From: Lytechinus pictus
Lineage: Eukaryota > Echinodermata > Echinoidea > Temnopleuroida > Toxopneustidae
Reading direction: 5' to 3'
DNA: 64,000 bases
NCBI RefSeq assembly: GCF_037042905.1
Contig: NC_087245.1
Span: forward strand, 28,708,001-28,772,000
The translations under genes were made by a program, and so were the position numbers. Of this stretch, positions 27,571-37,976 are shown piece by piece. Each line of letters starts with the position of its first letter. Position 1 is the stretch's first letter. The notes below the pieces were generated by a model. The model saw only the letters and a program-made list of their open reading frames with translations. It searched no databases and had not been told where the DNA came from.

Positions 27571-28305
27571 TGAAGATAAAATTCAAATAATAATACATTG
27601 CACAAAAATGGATATGCTCCACATTGATAAGCGATTAAATACAAAATTTTGGATTATGGTCAAATAAAATTGAGGAGAGTGACTGGCAAGACACTTTTCT
27701 TCATGAATAATTGAATGTTTTGGTCCTTCCGTACAAAATTGGTTTATGAATATTGCTGCTGGTGCAGAAATCTAACAAACTGAAGTTATGACAAATTGGG
27801 TAATAGAGAGAGAGAGAAAATAAAGTACCAAACAAGACAGTGCTCTAAAATATCCTGACATGAATGCCGTGAATGTTGACGCCCTCTACGTTTATTACCT
27901 GATATACCCCATTAAAAATTCGCGAGAAGCGGAACTGAAGATATAGATCCCGGTAGGCGGTAAGTGAAATCTTTTTCTAATTTAGGCCTAGCCTATATTT
28001 AGTTTTCATTTTGTAACAAAGCAATAAGATCAGTAAAATTGAAAAGAAAGGCCGGCCTTATCTTGAAATTTGTCATTTCAAGATACTTTGTCAGTGATAT
28101 TTATAATATAAGCGCTAAACGTCGTGTGTATGACTGACTGAGTGAGACTGAACTTCTGAAGTGATGACGTTCTGTCTTGACTTGAGTGTGGTGGAGCTGA
28201 GCCGAGGCACTCGCACGTATTGCGAGGTTAGTTTTAATAGTATGGTAGTGGATTTGAGGGATATTCATCATATTAGGAGGAATTGACTTCACATCGTTTG
28301 GTAAG
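27571..28305. other. Spacer before nested transposon block
   Basis: No gene is supported. It contains the repeated word GTTGACGCCCTCTACGTTTA (about 27877), which is shared with 8833. GGTAAG at 28300-28305 is the left flank of the nested element. Confidence 0.4.
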
Positions 28306-28410
28306 CAGTAGAGGCGCACGGCCAATATTGGAGACTATCTCCAATGTGGGAGATTATCTCCAATATCAGAGACTTTTGTAAAGAATTTGGGTATCCAATT
28401 TCGGTTACAG

Positions 28411-28601
28411 CCCGATAGACCGCGGGTCCGATAGACCGCGGGTCCGATAGTCCGCGGGTCCGATATACCGCGGGTCCGATAGACCGCGGGTCCGATAGTC
28501 CGCGGGTCCGATAGACCGCGGGTCCGATAGTCCGCGGGTCCGATAGACCGCGGGTCCGATAGACCGCGGGTCCGATAGTCCTCGGGTCCGATAGTCCGCA
28601 G
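28411..28601. repeat. 16-bp tandem array, left outer arm
   Basis: About 12 copies of GATAGACCGCGGGTCC, with GATAGTCC variants. Each unit contains the palindrome CCGCGG. The inverted counterpart is at 37285-37357. Confidence 0.95.
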
Positions 28602-28839
28602 TGTGTGTAAAATTATGGTCAGGATATAGTGAGATCCAATGCCATCAAGAGGTCAAAAGGCCAATGATACGAGTCCATGGGGTTCTATAACGATGACCCA
28701 AAGGACAATCGCCCCCTGACATCTACTTCAAGGAAAATATTATCCCCATATTTTTATCGTCAGGGACTGTTACCCCCCCCCCCCCCGGAAATTTACCCTC
28801 TAGACGCCATACGGAGCCTCTAAAATGCCATCGACTTGA

Positions 28840-29104
28840 CGACATGGCGAGATAATTTATCTTGCCATGTCGACTAAATAAGCTTATTATGTCCGCATGG
28901 CGCGATACGTTATCCTGCCACTTATAAAAAGTTATATGTCAACATGGGGAGATATTTTATCTTGCCAAGTCGACTTAAATAAGTTACATGTCAACATAGC
29001 GATATATCGGGATTCTCGCCGGGACTTGTACACTTCATATCTCGCCATGTGGACATATCGACTTGACAAGATAGAATATATCGCTATGTCGAAATAATAA
29101 GCGT
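28840..29104. repeat. Palindromic minisatellite in TU-like spacer
   Basis: Units of CATGGCGAGATA, then TATCTTGCCATGTCGAC, then AAATAAG or TATAAAAAGTTATATGTC. It continues after the nested element at 29113-29442 as AGACATGGCAAGATGGCATT. Confidence 0.75.
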
Positions 29105-29112
29105 ATTAATTA

Positions 29113-29442
29113 CTTAGGCGGTGGAAGCGGGGGGGGGGGGGGGACCTTTCCCCCCTAAATTTGAGGTGGGGGACGGTCCCCCCTAGATTTTTAGTTGAGA
29201 ACCTTTTTTTTTGCTTGTCAATTTGTTTTCTACGTCCCCCCCCTAAATTAAGGTGGACCCCCCCTAAAATCTTTTTGTCCCCCTCCCCCTAATTTTGGTT
29301 GATAACCTTTTTTTTCTTGTCAAAAAATTTTGGTGGTCCTTCCTATAAATTTTGGTTGACTTGCTTGTCAAATTTTTTACCTGTGTCCATCCCAAAATTT
29401 CAGGTGGACCCCCCTAATTTTTTTTGCCTTCCGCCGCCAATG
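29113..29442. mobile_element. Short G-run TIR element with 8-bp duplication
   Basis: ATTAATTA flanks both sides (29105-29112 and 29443-29450). The left end CTTAGGCGGTGGAAGC runs into a long G-run. The right end, inverted, reads CATTGGCGGCGGAAGGC. The interior is degenerate units of the kind CCCCCTAAATTTTGGTTGA, GAACC, a T-run and GCTTGTCAA, which match part of the element at 2252-2529. Confidence 0.75.
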
Positions 29443-30130
29443 ATTAATTAAGACATGGCAAGATGGCATTTTCAAGGCTCCGTACTAGGGGTAATTATCC
29501 GGGGTAATTGTCTGGAGGGTAAATTTCCGGGGGGGGGGTATCAGTCCCCGGCGGTAAAAATATGGGGATAATATTTTCCTTGAAGTAGTTGTCAGGGGGT
29601 GATTGCCCTAATTGGGTTATTGTTATAGAACCCAGGCGCGGATCCAGGATTTCGTGGGGAAGGGGGGGGGGCCAAATTTGACCTGATTTTTGGTGCCCAT
29701 ATGTGTACTTTTCGAAAAAAAGCGCCCACTCCCTCCCGGGAAGGCTAAATTAAGTGCCTTAAATGGATTTTGAATTATCTTATAATCACATAAAAAAAAA
29801 TAAAGACCACTTTTTCATGTGTTCTTGAAAAAAAAAATCCATAAATATATAATGTAATATCAATGGGAGCGCGAAGCACGAGTGATTTTTTTTTTTTTTT
29901 TTTTTTGGGGGGGTTTCAATTTGGTTTAACTTCTAACCAGAGTAGGCCCTACTAGAATATTGTGTGAACGGGAGCTGTAGTTTCTGTACTGTTGTGTTAG
30001 AATACCCTTCAATAATATTAATGATAACCTCTTGGGAATAATGCAATCTCGAAGCAATCGACTAATTCTCCTCATCAGTGGCGTATTTATTCAGCATGGG
30101 TGCACGGGGGGGGGGGGGGGGGTGGCGAGG

Positions 30131-31650
30131 GCACCGAGTTAAAAAAATTAAACGAAATGGGGGGGGGGGTAGACGTCAAAGAAAATCTGAGATTTCATTC
30201 TTAAAAACAAATTGAGGTATCTCACAAGGCCTAAATAAATAATGAGAACGCGAAGCGCGATCTTTTTTTTAAATAGATTTTTCATGTATTATATCCTGAA
30301 AGCCTAAGTCAGGGGCGGACCCAGCTTCCGCCAATAGGGTGAGGGGCCATTTTTTCACCCATATTTTTCCCGATCGGCCGCTCAAAGTTGATTTTTTGTT
30401 TGTTTCTTTGAAGGGGTTGTCCCAGTGCCGTAATGAGCCAACAATTTCGAGGGGGCTCGATATGGTGTATCGCATAAAATTAATAAGAAGTTGCCAGTGA
30501 GCGAAGCGAGCAAGCAAATATCCTGACATTTTTATTACAAAAATACAAGGTTGTGATAGATTTTGACATGATATTTGGAAAATAATATTATATTTCATCC
30601 TAATCCCTTTCCTTTTCTCTCTATTTTTTCTTAGTCTTGATTCTCTCTATTTTTTTAACAGTCATTTCCTAGCTTTACTTTATAAGCAACATAAATGTGT
30701 AATAATCTCTTAAGCCCTATGTAATCTAAAAATGAAATTTCATGTATTTTGTCCTGAAAATTTGACATTTTGGGCAATGTTTGTGAACCTGAACAGGACG
30801 CGTATGTAACTAGATAATTACCACGAGCGCGAAGCGCGAGCAGAAATGTTAAATATTCGTTCTGGCCTGGTCGAAAAGGGACCAGTTAAGGATGTTTTGC
30901 AAGTTAGCCATTAAGACGATACACATTTCAACGATTAAATAATGCGAGCGCGAAGCGCGAGCTGAACATTTTTGATATTCCAACCTAAAAAGATGAGATT
31001 TCAAATCCCCCAATGGGACATTCGATTCATGTTTGTCAATCATGAAAAAGGATGGGTAATTTTTGGTATCTCCCTACAATGATAATGCGAGCGCAAAGCG
31101 CGAGCAGAAAATTTTGGACATTCTGATTTGAAACTGGATAATTTTAGCACGTTTTGAATAAGATCAAGCTTTGTATCTAAAAAAACATGCGTGCACGTGT
31201 TTTAGAGTTAGACAGAATCCTGGCAATCTGAATACATTTCATTCTTCATCATAAAAATCAATAATGCGAGCGCAGAGCCCGAGCTGAAAATAATATTTGA
31301 AATTCCGATATGAAAAGGGTCAATTTAAGCACTGTTTACAGCATTGTGTATATAGGGAAATTTGATAGCACTATATAAATAATGCGAGCGCGAAGCGGGA
31401 GCTGATATTTTATTATTTATTTGACCTAGGATCGAGACATTTTAGGCCTAAGGACATTTTGTCATCATATATGAATGATGACTATCTTCTATTTTTTTTC
31501 CTAAAACTTGTTGATATTTATTTCTGAAAAAGGGACAATCTAGTTATTATGAATTCATACAAATCTTATTTCATATTTATTAATCTGTTAAGCCTAATGA
31601 GTGTGTGAAATTTGTTGACAGTGCATGAGGCCTGAAAACTGGATATATGG
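30131..31650. repeat. 1.52-kb tandem repeat, copy 1
   Basis: First of three near-identical copies. It starts GCACCGAGTTAAAAAAATTA followed by a G-run and ends GCCTGAAAACTGGATATATG. The G-run is about two bases shorter than in copy 2. The small minus frames (30269-30598 and 30849-31043) recur in each copy and show no family motif. Confidence 0.95.
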
Positions 31651-33172
31651 GCACCGAGTTAAAAAAATTAAACGAAATGGGGGGGGGGGGGTAGACGTCA
31701 AAGAAAATCTGAGATTTCATTCTTAAAAACAAATTGAGGTATCTCACAAGGCCTAAATAAATAATGAGAACGCGAAGCGCGATCTTTTTTTTAAATAGAT
31801 TTTTCATGTATTATATCCTGAAAGCCTAAGTCAGGGGCGGACCCAGCTTCCGCCAATAGGGTGAGGGGCCATTTTTTCACCCATATTTTTCCCGATCGGC
31901 CGCTCAAAGTTGATTTTTTGTTTGTTTCTTTGAAGGGGTTGTCCCAGTGCCGTAATGAGCCAACAATTTCGAGGGGGCTCGATATGGTGTATCGCATAAA
32001 ATTAATAAGAAGTTGCCAGTGAGCGAAGCGAGCAAGCAAATATCCTGACATTTTTATTACAAAAATACAAGGTTGTGATAGATTTTGACATGATATTTGG
32101 AAAATAATATTATATTTCATCCTAATCCCTTTCCTTTTCTCTCTATTTTTTCTTAGTCTTGATTCTCTCTATTTTTTTAACAGTCATTTCCTAGCTTTAC
32201 TTTATAAGCAACATAAATGTGTAATAATCTCTTAAGCCCTATGTAATCTAAAAATGAAATTTCATGTATTTTGTCCTGAAAATTTGACATTTTGGGCAAT
32301 GTTTGTGAACCTGAACAGGACGCGTATGTAACTAGATAATTACCACGAGCGCGAAGCGCGAGCAGAAATGTTAAATATTCGTTCTGGCCTGGTCGAAAAG
32401 GGACCAGTTAAGGATGTTTTGCAAGTTAGCCATTAAGACGATACACATTTCAACGATTAAATAATGCGAGCGCGAAGCGCGAGCTGAACATTTTTGATAT
32501 TCCAACCTAAAAAGATGAGATTTCAAATCCCCCAATGGGACATTCGATTCATGTTTGTCAATCATGAAAAAGGATGGGTAATTTTTGGTATCTCCCTACA
32601 ATGATAATGCGAGCGCAAAGCGCGAGCAGAAAATTTTGGACATTCTGATTTGAAACTGGATAATTTTAGCACGTTTTGAATAAGATCAAGCTTTGTATCT
32701 AAAAAAACATGCGTGCACGTGTTTTAGAGTTAGACAGAATCCTGGCAATCTGAATACATTTCATTCTTCATCATAAAAATCAATAATGCGAGCGCAGAGC
32801 CCGAGCTGAAAATAATATTTGAAATTCCGATATGAAAAGGGTCAATTTAAGCACTGTTTACAGCATTGTGTATATAGGGAAATTTGATAGCACTATATAA
32901 ATAATGCGAGCGCGAAGCGGGAGCTGATATTTTATTATTTATTTGACCTAGGATCGAGACATTTTAGGCCTAAGGACATTTTGTCATCATATATGAATGA
33001 TGACTATCTTCTATTTTTTTTCCTAAAACTTGTTGATATTTATTTCTGAAAAAGGGACAATCTAGTTATTATGAATTCATACAAATCTTATTTCATATTT
33101 ATTAATCTGTTAAGCCTAATGAGTGTGTGAAATTTGTTGACAGTGCATGAGGCCTGAAAACTGGATATATGG
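31651..33172. repeat. 1.52-kb tandem repeat, copy 2
   Basis: Near-identical to copies 1 and 3 at a 1,522-bp offset. The minus frame at 31580-31807 crosses the copy 1/2 junction and exists only because of the tandem arrangement. Confidence 0.95.
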
Positions 33173-34650
33173 GCACCGAGTTAAAAAAATTAAACGAAAT
33201 GGGGGGGGGGGGGTAGACGTCAAAGAAAATCTGAGATTTCATTCTTAAAAACAAATTGAGGTATCTCACAAGGCCTAAATAAATAATGAGAACGCGAAGC
33301 GCGATCTTTTTTTTAAATAGATTTTTCATGTATTATATCCTGAAAGCCTAAGTCAGGGGCGGACCCAGCTTCCGCCAATAGGGTGAGGGGCCATTTTTTC
33401 ACCCATATTTTTCCCGATCGGCCGCTCAAAGTTGATTTTTTGTTTGTTTCTTTGAAGGGGTTGTCCCAGTGCCGTAATGAGCCAACAATTTCGAGGGGGC
33501 TCGATATGGTGTATCGCATAAAATTAATAAGAAGTTGCCAGTGAGCGAAGCGAGCAAGCAAATATCCTGACATTTTTATTACAAAAATACAAGGTTGTGA
33601 TAGATTTTGACATGATATTTGGAAAATAATATTATATTTCATCCTAATCCCTTTCCTTTTCTCTCTATTTTTTCTTAGTCTTGATTCTCTCTATTTTTTT
33701 AACAGTCATTTCCTAGCTTTACTTTATAAGCAACATAAATGTGTAATAATCTCTTAAGCCCTATGTAATCTAAAAATGAAATTTCATGTATTTTGTCCTG
33801 AAAATTTGACATTTTGGGCAATGTTTGTGAACCTGAACAGGACGCGTATGTAACTAGATAATTACCACGAGCGCGAAGCGCGAGCAGAAATGTTAAATAT
33901 TCGTTCTGGCCTGGTCGAAAAGGGACCAGTTAAGGATGTTTTGCAAGTTAGCCATTAAGACGATACACATTTCAACGATTAAATAATGCGAGCGCGAAGC
34001 GCGAGCTGAACATTTTTGATATTCCAACCTAAAAAGATGAGATTTCAAATCCCCCAATGGGACATTCGATTCATGTTTGTCAATCATGAAAAAGGATGGG
34101 TAATTTTTGGTATCTCCCTACAATGATAATGCGAGCGCAAAGCGCGAGCAGAAAATTTTGGACATTCTGATTTGAAACTGGATAATTTTAGCACGTTTTG
34201 AATAAGATCAAGCTTTGTATCTAAAAAAACATGCGTGCACGTGTTTTAGAGTTAGACAGAATCCTGGCAATCTGAATACATTTCATTCTTTGATAATATT
34301 TGAAATTCCGATATGAAAAGGGTCAATTTAAGCACTGTTTACAGCATTGTGTATATAGGGAAATTTGATAGCACTATATAAATAATGCGAGCGCGAAGCG
34401 GGAGCTGATATTTTATTATTTATTTGACCTAGGATCGAGACATTTTAGGCCTAAGGACATTTTGTCATCATATATGAATGATGACTATCTTCTATTTTTT
34501 TTCCTAAAACTTGTTGATATTTATTTCTGAAAAAGGGACAATCTAGTTATTATGAATTCATACAAATCTTATTTCATATTTATTAATCTGTTAAGCCTAA
34601 TGAGTGTGTGAAATTTGTTGACAGTGCATGAGGCCTGAAAACTGGATATT
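33173..34650. repeat. 1.52-kb tandem repeat, copy 3 with deletion
   Basis: Matches copies 1 and 2 except for a deletion of about 43 bp near 34290 that removes one GCGAGCGCAGAGCCCGAGC unit. After GGCCTGAAAACTGGATAT (about 34648) it passes into single-copy element sequence. Confidence 0.95.
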
Positions 34651-36000
34651 TTAAGTATTTTTGTAATCATAAATAGGATTCATGGGTTGATATATTTTTA
34701 GCAAATAATGCGAGCGCAATTTGCGATCCGGAATATTTTAATGGGGGGATTTAAGTAGTTTGTTATAGAATTAATATATAGGTATACATAACTCACCAAT
34801 CAAAATGCGAGCGCGCAGCGCTAGCTCATAGGCCTTTGTTATTTTTTTTTACAATCGAGACACCTGAAAAGGTATATTTAGAGAATCTTATATGAAATAT
34901 AAAAAGACAATAGGTAGGCCTACTTGGCAAATAGTGCGAGCCCACAAAATGTTGCAAATGTTGATTCAAACCATAAAACGGACATTTTCCAGAGCACTTA
35001 AAAACATAAATTGGTAAATAAAACAAAATAATGAAAGGTCAATGTCCGAGCTGATTTTTTTTTTGTATATTGATATCAAAACTTGATATTTTAAACTACA
35101 TATCAGCCTATTGAGCAAGATATGTATCTCATTGAACAGGCAATGCGAGCGCGATGCGCGAGCGAAACTTTGATATAGTGACATTAAATATTTTAAAAAA
35201 TTGTTTTCCAAGTCTTCTCCTGACCTTATTTTATTCACTCGTCTTCCTCCTTTTATGTTTTGTCTTCTTTTTCTCCTTTCTTTCCCCGTTTTTCACAATT
35301 TATTTGCTCTGTCAATAGGGGGGGAGGTTGCCCTCGGGCCGCCTCAATCCGCCTATGTTAGTAGTTGTTATGATGAACACGATGCATATCTATTAAGAAA
35401 TGAATGCGACCGCGAAGCGCTAGCTGAAAACTTTTATAATGATGAAATGAAAAATACATTTTCAGTTGTCAGGTTAGAATATCAAATATTTTCAGCTTGT
35501 GCTTCTCGTTCGCATAAAAAACTGTAAGGTCGGGATGCGTATATAACTAAACAATGTATTGATGCCAGCGCGAAGCGCGAGCTCAATTTTTTATATACTG
35601 ACTTAAGAAGGACTAAGGTATAATTCCTATTCTAATTGCTTGTCCTTTTTCTCTTCCTTTTTTCTGTTTCTTACCCCTTTTTTGCGCCACCATGGGGGGG
35701 GGGGCAAAATCTTTGCCCCCTGGATCGGCCTATGTATGTTGAAAAACACTAACACTTACATGTGGGATTGAAGCAGAGGATGAATACCTCGTTAATCAAA
35801 TATTGCGAGCGCGTAGCACGAGCTGAATTTGATAATAACCCTTTTTTGTGACCCTGAACAGTGTATCTTTCTCGCTAAACAGACTTAAAACTTGAAAACA
35901 TTGTTTTTTCTGTTATCGTAAAAACGGGATATTTTAATTCAGCCGCATTAATTTAAGTTTTTTGGGCAGGACATATATTTCACTATAAACAGGCAATACG
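34651..36000. repeat. Degenerate GCGAGCGCGAAGCGCGAGC-unit region
   Basis: Spaced copies of the palindromic word continue at about 34708, 34804, 35144, 35403, 35566 and 35802, mostly preceded by AAT and followed by TGAAA, 100-240 bp apart. Sequence between copies keeps the pattern TTTTGATATTCTGATATGAAA with variation. Two pyrimidine/G-run blocks resembling hAT right ends are embedded (35200-35365 and 35640-35735). Confidence 0.75.
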
Positions 36001-36014
36001 AGCAATGTTGCACC

Positions 36015-36275
36015 CCCGGTCGAAAATGAATTTGCATGAAGCCCCCTATTAAAGTTCAAGGTCAATTTGGCGCCCTCGGTTGAACATAAACTTGGCGCCC
36101 CCATGTGAAATATAACTTTGTCCTCCCTCCCCCTCTCTGAAACATGTATTTGACGCATTATGGTCAAAATTCAAATTAGCGCTCCCCAAGTTCGAACATC
36201 AATTTGGTGCCCCGCTAGATCGAACATCAATTCAGCGCCCCATAGTTCGAACGTCATTTTGGCGCCATCAAATCG
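36015..36275. repeat. GTTCGAACATCAATTTGGCGCC minisatellite
   Basis: About eight degenerate units of roughly 30-35 bp, such as TTGGCGCCCTCGGTTGAACA and GTTCGAACATCAATTTGG. It sits between the GCGAGC-unit region and the polypyrimidine tract of the hAT-like element. Confidence 0.75.
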
Positions 36276-36289
36276 ACGTCCAGGTCAAC

Positions 36290-37115
36290 ATCTCCCTCTT
36301 CCGTTTCCTATCTCCTTTTCTTTCTTTTTTCTTTCTCTTATCCTCATTCCCCTTCCTTCCTTTCTCTTTCTTTCCCCCTCTTCTTTCCCCCCTTTTCTTC
36401 TCTTTCCCCCCATCTTTTCTTTCCCCCTTTTCTTCTCTTTTTCTGTCTTTTCTTTCCCTCTTTTCCTCTCTCTCTTTTCTCGTTTTTCCTCTCTTCCCCC
36501 TTACTCTCTCTTTTTTCTTCTCTTTTCCTCTCTTCTTCTCTCTCTCTCTCTCTTTTCTTATCTTTCTTCCCATCTTCCTCTCTCTTTAAATATTATTCTC
36601 TTCCTCTTTTTTTCTTCTTCTTTTCCCCCTTTTCCTTATTCTGTTCTTTTCTTTCTTTTCCCTCTTCCACTTTTTTCTCTTTCCCCCTTTACTTCTCCCT
36701 TTTTCTTTTTCTTTCCTTTCCCTCTTTTTTCTCTTTTAATCTTTTTTTCTTCTCTCCCTCCCCTTCCTCCCCCTCTCTCTCTTTCTTCTCTACTTTTCCC
36801 CTCTTCCTCTCTCTCTCTTTTTTCTTATCTTTCTTCCCATCTTCCTCTCTATTTAAATATTCTTCTCTTCCTTCCTCTTTTTTTTTCTTCTTTTTCCTCC
36901 TTTTCCTTTCTCCTTTCTTTTCTTCTTTTCCTTTTCCCTCCTCTTTTTTTACTCTTCTTTCCCCTTTTCTTCTCCATTTTTTTCTTTGTCTTTCCTTTCC
37001 CCTTTTTCTTATTTTTTTTTCTTCTCTTCCTTTCTCCTTCTTACTCTCTTTTCTATTCTCTTCTTTTCCCATCTTCCTCTTTTTTTATTCTCTCCCTTGT
37101 CCCCTCTCCCCCCCC
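36290..37115. repeat. Polypyrimidine tract, about 820 bp
   Basis: Almost pure C and T on the plus strand. A 36600-36620 segment (AAATATT context) recurs near 36855, so it was partly duplicated internally. The long Phe/Ser/Leu frame in plus and the Lys/Glu/Arg frame in minus are artefacts. A G-run of about 25 follows at 37133-37158. Confidence 0.95.
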
Positions 37116-37284
37116 CCTCTTTTTTGAGCTGGGGGTCGGGGGGGGGGGGGGGGGGGGGTGAGGCAGTTCTCCCTCGGCCCCCCATGGATCCGCACCTGAT
37201 AGAACCCCATGGCTTCGTATCATTTGACCTTTGGACCTCTCGATGACATTTGATATATCTGATCATAATTTTACACACACTGCG

Positions 37285-37357
37285 GACTATCGGACCCGCG
37301 GTCTATCGGACCCGCGGTCTAACGGACCCGCGGTCTATCGGACCCGCGGTCTATCGG
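37285..37357. repeat. 16-bp tandem array, right outer arm
   Basis: About 4.5 copies of the complement of the 28411 unit (GGACCCGCGGTCTATC). The copy number is unequal to that of the left arm (about 12). Confidence 0.95.
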
Positions 37358-37976
37358 GATGTCCCCTCCAATTTCAGAGACGGTCTCCAGTTTTGGAGAC
37401 CAATTTCCTTTGTTTACATTTGCTGCAAAAGGATTACCTTGGCGGCAAATAAAAATGTGATAAGGGGATTCCTAATGAAAAATTACCCCTTTTCACCGTC
37501 TACTTTAAAAATTCACCGTCTACTTTTGTTTTGATAAGGATTTTTCTTGTCAATCACACACAAAACAAATGGGCTTCTGACCTCAGTGAGACAAAATTTT
37601 GGGTGGAAATAATCACGCTTTTGTTGGTGTTGTTTCTTTTGTCCTTTTGCAAAGCAAGTCTCCAATGTGGGAGATTGTCTCCCCTATTGGAGAGAGTCTC
37701 CCATATTGGCCGTGCGCCTCTGCTGGTAAGTTTCGTAGGAGGATTTCATTCTGTTAATCCTCTAGTCTTATTAAATTTGCGCGAGTGTGTTGAATTGTTG
37801 AATGCGCCGTGCCTTCACTTTCCTCATTCCTGTCATGCCTGGGGCTGGGCTGTAGGCTGTGCACGGCGGCAGAGATGCACCCATGGCCATGCCCATGGCA
37901 TGATGGGCATGGGATGATGGGTGAGCCGAGGACTGATTGAGTGATTCCGAGTCTGAGATGAGAGATTGAGAAAAAT

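Larger units (their letters stand above)
29633..37198. mobile_element. Giant non-autonomous hAT-like element, 7.6 kb
   Basis: The perfect 8-bp duplication ATAGAACC lies at 29625-29632 and 37199-37206. Left end CAGGCGCGGATCCAGG and inverted right end CAGGTGCGGATCCATGG are of hAT type, each followed by a G-run. No transposase frame is visible in 7.6 kb. The interior is a left part (29633-30130), a 1.52-kb segment in triplicate (30131-34650), further units with the GCGAGCGCGAAGCGCGAGC word (to about 36000), a GTTCGAACATCAATTTGGCGCC array (36015-36275), a polypyrimidine tract (36290-37115) and a G-run. Additional end-like sequences (CAGTGGCGTATTTATTC at 30075, CAGGGGCGGACCCAG at 30312, GCCTCAATCCGCCTATG near 35341) suggest that it grew by internal insertions. 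Confidence 0.85.
28403..37366. mobile_element. TU-like foldback transposon, itself interrupted
   Basis: Flanked by the 9-bp duplication TCCAATTTC (28394-28402 and 37367-37375). Ends GGTTACAGCCCGATAG and (inverted) GGGGACATCCCGATAG lead into 16-bp tandem repeats, then into long inner inverted arms. The left arm runs 28403-28838. The right arm is 29458-29632 joined to 37207-37366 once the inner hAT-like insertion is removed. Without inserts the element is about 1.1-1.4 kb. The spacer is the palindromic minisatellite seen at 26280. Tandem-repeat outer domains on inverted arms are the hallmark of sea urchin TU and other foldback elements. No transposase is present. Confidence 0.85.
28306..37724. 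mobile_element. Outer TIR element split by nested transposons
   Basis: The left end AGAGGCGCACGGCCAATATT and right end AATATTGGCCGTGCGCCTCT are inverted. GGTAAG lies on both sides (28300-28305 and 37725-37730). Only 28306-28402 and 37376-37724 belong to this element (about 446 bp). The rest is a later insertion at TCCAATTTC. An uninterrupted relative of about 424 bp lies at 39209-39632 and reads straight through the insertion point. The internal CTCCAATGTGGGAGA words repeat at each end. Confidence 0.85.

Noticed and set aside
28411-28601. 16-bp array as a CRISPR array
   Set aside because: The repeats are head to tail without unique spacers, in a eukaryotic transposon arm.
30269-34087. Recurrent minus frames of 109, 64 and 75 residues in the triplicated segment
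   Set aside because: They are repeated only because the DNA is tandemly triplicated. They contain the GCGAGC unit and no recognisable motif.
36160-37161. 333-residue open frame on the plus strand
   Set aside because: It lies in the polypyrimidine tract and encodes only Phe/Ser/Leu/Pro runs. It is an artefact of composition.
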